From Cercophora sp. LCS_1 (lineage: Eukaryota > Ascomycota > Sordariomycetes > Sordariales > Lasiosphaeriaceae): DNA of 64,000 bases. Below the pieces are notes generated by a model. It saw nothing but the letters and a program-made list of their open reading frames with translations, made no database searches and was not told where the DNA came from. The translations under genes were made by a program, and so were the position numbers. Shown here piece after piece: positions 56,935-64,000 of the stretch; the stretch's first letter is position 1; every line of letters starts with the position of its first letter. Location: NCBI GenBank assembly GCA_036250225.1, contig JAPZLL010000001.1:1488001-1552000 (forward strand). Reading direction: 5' to 3'.

Positions 56935-58550
56935 CACGATAGCCTCAACGCCCTGCGCAGGGCCAGCAAGATGTTGCGCTGCGACTCGGGGTGGCGGAGG
57001 ATCGGTGCGGACGGGTGGAAACTCGGGGAGACGGGGGTGTCGTCAGAGACGGAAAGGCCCGGTTAAATGGATCCCGAAAACGGACAGCAGCTGTGTTGGT
57101 CTCGTGCAGGACACCAACGTTCAGAAACAGCAACAGAAAACAAGACTCCCACGGCGCAAGAGGAGACGGGTATACTTGGAGTATCTAAAGAGGACATTGT
57201 CAAATCGGCCTGGGGCCGGTAGTGGGCTACGGCTAGTGTATGTAGTCGGGAACGGTGGCAGAGTGGCTTGACCTGTGATGCAACTGCCTGACGATAACCG
57301 AGGTTCGGCTGGGGGGACCTCGATTAGATAAGTCGTCCGGGACAAGATATTCGATATATCTGACTGCTCGAGACAACAGTCTCCACCAAACCTTGTTTTC
57401 ACGGGGCCGCTTCACCTGTTGAGAACCAAATGCACTGGGTTAAAAAGAAAGGATTTGAGGGTTGTCCATCAGAAGCTACCTTCAATTCGGATGCCTGGGG
57501 GTCCTATCAGCTTCCTGAGTATCTTCTGTGTGGGAAGGAAGAAAGGGAAGTGCTCCCCGCTTGTCCGCCATGCACCGAGAAGTGCCTTTTGTGGCCACCA
57601 CTGAATCGGTTTCTACCGCTACCGCGGGATACCCGTTTTCTCCCTCATTGCTGAGGCACGACCTCGGGACTTTTATAATCTTCCGGACTTCCTTAGCATT
57701 CAGTCATTTCTGAAATCCTAGGACGAGTATTCGTTGGCCTCGGCACTTTGACCTTCTACTCGAGGCACCAAACTGCATTGCTGGCCTTGTGCTGTATTGG
57801 ACAAGATCTGTGGGGTCGTTATCAACCAAGTGCTGAGTCGGTTCTCAGCCGTCCCAGCCGTGAGACAGCGCCCTGTCAGATCCCCCAATCGCAAGACTTT
57901 TAGACTTACTCGCCATCCCAATTGTCCAATTCGAGTCCGAGGACCAATATCCCTGTGGAGCCAGAGGCTACAAACCGAGGGAACCCAGCGAGACGTTTCC
58001 CATCCCGCTCCCCACCGGGCACCCGCAGAGCCACCGGGGAACTCACATCGCAGGGAAGACCTAGAGGGCCTAGAATCTCCTCGTGGCCGCGTGCCGAGTG
58101 CGCTACGCGGCACTCGATAGCGATAACGCCATCATCCTTGCGAGCGCTATGGTGCTCACGCAACCACCGAAGCCGTCCGCTGCGGCAAACAGGAGCTCCA
58201 CCAACCGGCATAAGTCCCGCAGAGGTTCCTGATTCTCTCAGCGGCTGAAGCCTCGAAGTGGCCCCCAGCAACAGGGCCAAGCGTCCCAACAGGACTAGAA
58301 TGCAGCTCACCACCATGCTGGCATTTGGGCATTGATGAGCTCTTGGCGATCATCACCCAGCGCGCGTCGACTCACTGGCCATCTCCGTCCTCTGTTATCA
58401 ACTCACACATTGCACCTGTGTGCTCCAGCTACAAGACTGCCTAGCTGCCCTCTTTTCGCCCAAAGCCCCATGCCCGCAGGATCTTGTGGCTGTTCTCTGG
58501 ACTCGAGGACATGCATGCATCATACTATACGTTTGGACTTTTAAGTATCG
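56935..58550. other. Divergent promoter region, ANT1 / palB
   Basis: 1.6-kb spacer between divergent genes. It includes a pair of sequences resembling pol III A and B boxes (57256-57266 and 57302-57307) without a tRNA fold, and a 6-bp stem hairpin around 57299-57322. Open frames near 57718-58316 have no recognised domain. No gene is supported. Confidence 0.45.
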
Positions 58551-61329
58551 ATGGAGGCCAGAGCTTTGGTAGGCCGCCAGAAACCACCATGATCGTGCTG
58601 ATCGGCCTTGGATCTTTCTGACGCTGGCCCAGGAACTTGAGCGCCGTTTGGCCCAATCCAGCGGCGATGAGGCGCTGCAGCAAGCCATTGCAGCCGCCGA
58701 TCTTTACATGCAGGCTGCCCAAAGGGCGACCACGGCCGCCGAAAGGTCACGTCTCAGCCGCAGGTGCAATGAAGTTCTCGCCCTCGGAGAAAGGCTCAAG
58801 GCGAATGCTAGGGCCGCTTCCGCCGCCTCACGTCCGCCGGTGCCCGAATCAACCCGGGCCTTGACCACTTTGGAGAAGACCATCGTCTTGAAGGCATCCC
58901 GCCTACACGGCAATGTCTTTCCGCCATGGGAATCAGCGCCCAAGGCCTCGGCCTTTTTGGATCTTGGCGCTGATGGGAAGGGATATATGTGCGTCGGGCA
59001 GAGTTCTGTGTCATGTTCCAAAGTATACTGACCCGTACATCAAGAGATCCGTCGCCGTTCTCGCTGTCTGCAGAACAGCAAACCATATTTTCCGGGTGGC
59101 AACGGCCGAACGAGACCTCATCCACTAGGAAGGATGGAGACCCGGGTGAAGCCCAGGAGGATGCCATGGCATCTGTATCAGAGGTTGACCTGGCCCAGGA
59201 CCTGGCGACTGATTGCTCGGTCGTCGCAAGCCTTTGCGCTGCGGTCCGGCACCTGAGGCCTACGAAAGGCTCGGTGAGTCGACGGCAATGGCTACTGATC
59301 TGAACCTAGACTAACATGAATCCGTCTTCAGCTGCTCCCCTCGCTCATGTATCCGTACAACCAGGAAACTATGCAACCAGAGCTTTCCAAAAACGGGAAA
59401 TACGTGTTTCGAATGTACTTTAACGGTAGCTGGCGTCAGGTTACCATTGACGATCGGCTTCCAGTGTCTTCGACGGACCGTACTCTCTACGTCGTTGACC
59501 GCCGCAACCCTCGCCTTATCTGGCCGGCTCTTATTGAAAAGGCCTATCTCAAGATTCGCGGCGGCTATGACTTCCCAGGCTCTAACTCAGGAACGGATCT
59601 CCATGCCCTGACTGGCTGGATACCAGAACAAATATTCTTACAAAGGTACACAGACCCGCCACCACTGCACGTTTGGATCGCTGAGCAGTCTAGTGACGAT
59701 ATCGAACTCGATGAAATTTGGGATAGGATCAAGGAGGCCTATGATCAAGGCAACGCCATCCTCACCCTCGGGACAGGTAATATGTCCCCGGAAGAGGAAG
59801 AAGCCCTCGGCTTGGTAAAGGAACACGACTATGCCGTCCTTGATCTGAAACGTGACGCTCACAACCGCCTTTTCCTCGTCAAGAACCCATGGTGCGACAG
59901 TCTCGTGTGGACCGGCGCCGGCTCATCTGCTAATGTCAACATGGACACTGTTGGCTCCCCTCACGAGAATATGACCAACATATTCTGGATGACGTTTGAG
60001 GATGTCCTTCAGCACTTTGATTCGCTATACGTCAACTGGAACCCGGCGCTTTTTACTCACCGCCAGGACCACCACTTTGTGTGGGACATGCCCCCCAAAA
60101 CAGAAGAGTTTGTCTTCACGAATAACCCCCAATATAGCGTTCGGTCACCGTCAGCAAAGCCCGTATGGGTGCTCTTGAGTCGCCACTGGCAAGACGGTGA
60201 ACTCAGTATTCTCCGGGAGCGCAAGGCGGAGAAAGACCGGCATGATGGCTCTCTTGCTCATGTATCCAAACAGCTCGGTTTCATGGGGCTTTCCCTGTTC
60301 GCCACCACACCTCCTGGCACTCGCGTTCCTTTGATGGAAGGGCACCGGTGTTTGCAGCAGGGTCCTTTCGTTGACAGCCCGAACACTTTGCTCCGTTACG
60401 AGCCGACTCCGGGAGTCGCCCAGACGCTTGTTGTCACGCAGAGCGAGCTGCCACTGCCAAAATACTCTTTCACTCTCTCTTTCTTCTCCCACGAGCCGCT
60501 CGGCATCTCTCTTTCTTCAGACGCCCTTCCCCACAGCGTCAGCATTGACGGCTCTTGGTCGCGCCGCACAGCAGGAGGCAGTGCCGCCCACGCCTCATAT
60601 CTGTCCAATCCTCAATACGCACTCACCCTCTCCAGGCCTTCGCCCATCTCGCTCGTCCTGAGCACTGATGTGCCCGACCTCCCCGTTCATGTCGCCGTCC
60701 TTTTCTCCTCGGGCGGTCAGCGCATTACAGCGGTGGCGGGGCGGGACATCCTTGGCGCCAGCGTCGAGTACCAGCGCGGTCGCACCTTTGCTATGGTACC
60801 TCGTGCTAACGCGGGCACATATACCGTTGTAGCGAGCACGTTTGAACCGGGCCAGACAGGGCGCTTCTCTCTGCGTATCAGCGCTGCTGTCCCGGTTACC
60901 TTGAAACCCGTCCTTGCTGATGCTGCGGGGCGGCTGCGGACACCTGCCCCTACACCCGCGGTATTTGGCGACGGTGAGGAGCGTGTCCGCGCCCGAGTTG
61001 GTGTGGGGAGATTGACGAGGGCGAGCGTACTGGCGAGGTTAGACGGGGGTAGTGGCGGCCCTGCAATCCGAGTGGGGTTGGAGTTGGGCTCAGGGCCCAA
61101 CCGCACCGTGTTGACTGTGACGGGGGAGGGTGAATTTGCAGATGCGTCAAGAGGGATCAGGAGTGAGGAAGTCGATCTGGATCCGGAGGTTGTGGGAACC
61201 CGTGGGGGGCTGTGGCTGGTGGTGGAACAGATCGGGGGTCTATCAACGAGGATAAGCCAGGGTGTTTTGGTTGAGATTTTGAGTGATGGCGTGGTGCAGC
61301 TAGGCGGGTGGGAAAATGCGGATGATTGA
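58551..61329 (+). CDS. palB: PalB / Rim13 calpain-like cysteine protease
   Basis: Calpain-family protease of the fungal Pal/Rim pathway; it acts on ESCRT-III platforms to process the PacC/Rim101 factor at alkaline pH. Four exons: 58551-58568, 58633-58988, 59045-59273 and 59332-61329, total 866 aa. The 18-nt first coding exon supplies MEARAL, joined to ELERRLAQ. An MIT domain at about 1-80 (ALQQAIAAADLYMQAAQRA) would bind ESCRT-III. The catalytic triad is complete: C182 (DLATDCSVVASL), H366 (KEHDYAVLD) and N386 (VKNPW). Two C-terminal calpain beta-sandwich domains follow, with a basic/acidic DxxR-rich last third. Length and layout match Aspergillus PalB. Confidence 0.93.
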
Positions 61330-62522
61330 TGTTGGAAGATATCCAGTCGGATCCAAGCCCCGGCGAGGCGCAGGAATTATAGCTGTTGGCAAACACCGAC
61401 CCTTTATATATGTCCACACAGACAGGGGCGAAACCCTGCCTTGTGTTGACCCGTCAGGCATTACGGTAGTAACGGCTGACGACGGCATGTTGATGAGGTA
61501 CGATATCAACACTACCCAAGACTTGCGACCTCCTCACCAACATCCCAACCCGAAACATCAGACAGGGTTTCTAGTTGGCTGATGTGAGACAAGGCGATGC
61601 TCACTACCGCTCGGCCAAGACGTCCTTTTCGGCGAGTCCAACTTGACAATGTGTCGGCGGATCTGATATATATACATACCTCCCGAGGTCGCCCGCTCAC
61701 CTTGGACCTTCACCGTCTCTCGGCCCGCCATGGACATTACTCGTCAGGCCTTGAATTGGCCTTATAGCGGACCCCCTTGCAAAGTACACATCTACCTTGC
61801 TCGTCGGTGCAAGATTGTCCATAGCCACGAGTATTCTTGAAGCGCCTACCAACGCAGAGACAACAGCCATATGCCTCCGGCAAAACAACGAGATGCATCT
61901 TTACCAACGAAACCATTCACACTTCTAAGCACCTTTTAATAATCCCATGACAGGAAAAAATAAGCAAAATGTCGCTTCGTGTGAAGCAAAACAGTTTGAT
62001 TGGCGGTCCTCAGATCTGAGATGCCTCTCTCCATCCTGGTGATCCCGATCCCGTTCACCACGCTTCCCCCCTTTTGGTCAAAACAAAACAGATAGATACC
62101 AATCCCTCAAAAACTTATTGGTATCACACCGAACGCCTTTCCTTCGGAGCCGTATCATGCCGCTCATTTGCAAAGAAAAACAAAACTTGGCCGTGGGCAA
62201 GAGGGACCAGCGTCTCCTCGGGCGAAACAAAACAAAAACACACACTCCAGAATCCACCCGCCTTGTCTGCCCCCTTTGTGACGAGTATATCATAACGCCG
62301 AGATGTGCCAGGCCCAATACAAATCCGTACACGCCAGGCTCCCTAGTTTCAACGAGAAAAATAAGATGAAGGATATTTACATGTCACAGAGTGGGAGACT
62401 GGCTTGTGAAAAAACAAACCCGAGATAAGCATAGTGCATCGGTGGTATGTGCAACAAAGGATAACGAGCATTATACGCGCGTGGCTATTGGGGTTTGCGA
62501 TCGGGTGGTTCCGACGATACGG
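61330..62522. other. Convergent 3' spacer, palB / CON7-type
   Basis: 1.2-kb spacer between convergent stop codons, holding both 3' untranslated regions; the one of the C2H2 gene may be long. Short frames show no domain. No repeat or RNA gene is identified. Confidence 0.5.
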
Positions 62523-64000
62523 TCATGCCCCAAGGCCTCTGCGCCGGCGGCCCTTGTTTGGTCCGTCAGGGCGTTGAGCAAGGACGTCTCGTAACATGGG
62601 ATCATCCTTGTCCTTGTCAACATGATGAACCCTTACGTGCCTTTATTACACAGTTAGCCTGAGCATCGTAATACGTTGAGAGGGGGTTGGGGGTCAAGCG
62701 TGCCTTTGCAGATTATCTGGCCGAGGATACTTGTGCTCCCGATCCGGACAGAATGGACACACATAACCAGGGGAGTCGTGTACAAGTCCATGACGAATCA
62801 TTTCGTTTTTTCGTTTGAATCCCTTCCCACCCTCGCTTCGAGGACACCCAGCGACTGGGCAATAATGGGGCCGGGCCGATGAGTGCACGTTCGCGTGCGA
62901 GTTCAATAGGTATTGCGTCTGGAACGGTGCTGCTGTGCAACCCTGGAATTTGCAAACGTAAACGGCCGATTGGATCGTCAGCCCTTCGATGCTCATCTTT
63001 TCGCTTATCAGTCCCGGTGTTGATGATTGGTCGGAACCTGGCGTCACAGTTGCGCTGCTAGGATAACCATTGTGTGGCGATCGATGGAGCCCGTTTTCTT
63101 GATGATAATTGTAAGGATAACCCGGGCTTGCCACTTGCTGGTAATGCTGGCCCGGGGATACTTGGCCACGATATTCCGCAGGAGAAATCGGAGGCGACTG
63201 ATGCACCATTGATGGTAATCGAGGCATCTGTGTTGGTGGAGAATGGCCGTAGGAAAGCTGTGTGTTGCGTAGTCTCTCATTCTCCATCGCGTGATGTAGC
63301 TGGTCCCCGAGTTGGGCCCTTATGGAGGGCAGTGGTGTTTGGCCGTTTGTCTCGGACCGTGGCGAGTGCAATTGAATCGGAGGTAGCCCCCCGCTCGGCG
63401 GGAGGGTGTCGGAGGACCCGATCGGGGGCAACGGCGCCGTGTTTGGTGGAGAGTAGATACTCCGAGGGCTGTAAGGTGATTGTACGGGTGGTTGTGGCGG
63501 CCGCTCCCCCTTGGTTGGCTCCCCTTTCCGTATCGGAATTGCTTGGGATACTTGGGAGAGGGGTTGAGATAGTGGAGGGGGTACGTGCTTCTCTTTGGGG
63601 ATGGCATGTTCGGTCGGCGGCGGCGTTGGCACTGCATCGATAGGCACTTCGTCAATGGGTTCCGGTGGCGATGGCTCAGCAGTGGCTACGGTAACCCGGA
63701 GCCCGAGAGCACTCGCTGCAAGGGACTTCAAGTTGAAAGCACCCATCTCTTGTTCTGGTGGGTCAAGCACCATCTCCTCAGGTTCCGTATCCTGGAGTGA
63801 TTTGTCTCCCCCACCTCCTCGTAAATCCCCGCCACACGCCGACCTATAACCCTCCCGCGGGGAGTCCGAGAGGCCGAAATCCAGCTCTTCCTCAACGTCG
63901 TTGGGTCCCGGTAGAGGTAGGAGCCCAGCTTTGACCGCGAGTTCCGGATGCCTGTTTCCGTCGAGGGAGCCGACCAGGACGGCATCCCCCAAGCTTGGCG
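62523..64000 (-). CDS. con7: C2H2 zinc-finger regulator, CON7 type (5' end outside window)
   Basis: Partial gene: the frame stays open to the window edge, so the N-terminus is missing. Exons 64000-62704 and 62640-62523 are joined by a 63-nt intron that requires a GC donor; splicing completes RPDNLQRHVRVHHVD. The visible protein has an acidic, Pro/Ser/Gln-rich N-terminal region, then a C-terminal C2H2 block: YVCKFQGCTAAPFQTQYLL with HANVH, HYCPVAGCPRSEGGKGFKR with IRHGLVH, and YVCPFCPDREHKYPRPDNL, ending in a basic Arg-rich tail (KGRRRRGLGA). This block matches Con7, which in Magnaporthe controls conidiation, appressorium formation and cell-wall gene expression. That assignment rests on recollection of the conserved finger block. 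Confidence 0.82.

Noticed and set aside
57718..58316. Overlapping frames upstream of palB as a gene
   Set aside because: Frames on both strands are similar in length, none shows a domain or splice-supported continuation.

Overview
The window is nuclear DNA of a filamentous ascomycete, most likely a sordariomycete. The genes are split by short introns (about 47-169 nt) with GT-AG ends and CTAAC/CTGAC branch points, intergenic spaces are compact but uneven, and the gene content is typical of Pezizomycotina (PalB calpain, a CON7-type C2H2 factor, Zn2Cys6 regulators, DUF1996-WSC secreted protein). Exon-intron models were built by hand from reading frames, splice signals and family conservation. 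No transposon, tRNA, rRNA or CRISPR array was identified.

Left third (1-21.6 kb): haspin-type kinase (-), CCDC47/DUF1682 ER protein (+), ECM15/UPF0045 thiamine-binding-like protein (+), an unknown low-complexity protein (-), an unknown polytopic membrane protein (-), Arl3/ARFRP1-type GTPase (+), a 3.7-kb gene-free stretch, then a seven-exon Zn2Cys6 regulator (+) and a Xaa-Pro aminopeptidase (+).

Middle (22-43.4 kb): an ERGIC-53/Emp47-type cargo lectin (-), ALG8 glucosyltransferase (+), the ISWI partner Itc1/Acf1 (+), a PDI-like HDEL protein that seems to lack its active-site cysteines (+), a second Zn2Cys6 regulator whose stop codon lies only 21 bp from that of the PDI-like gene (-), an MFS polyamine/drug-type transporter (-), the Rcm1/NSUN5 25S rRNA m5C methyltransferase (-) and a secreted DUF1996-WSC protein (-). 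Four genes here (lectin, ALG8, PDI-like, and CCDC47 further left) belong to ER protein or glycan handling. They are scattered housekeeping genes, not a cluster.

Right third (43.4-64 kb): a 3.4-kb gene-poor stretch, TFIIIC subunit Tfc4 (-), the SAM-domain RNA-binding protein Vts1 (-), ribosomal protein eL29 with a 7-nt first coding exon (-), peroxisomal adenine nucleotide carrier Ant1/Pmp47 (-), the pH-signalling calpain PalB/Rim13 (+) and, cut by the window edge, a CON7-type C2H2 factor (-).

I see no clear new multi-gene system. The items most worth a second look are the redox-motif-less PDI-like protein, a duplicated C-terminal module in Rcm1, two GC-AG introns (one bounded by a 9-nt direct repeat), the unassigned membrane protein at 8.2-9.9 kb, and a protein-like broken reading frame at the left edge.
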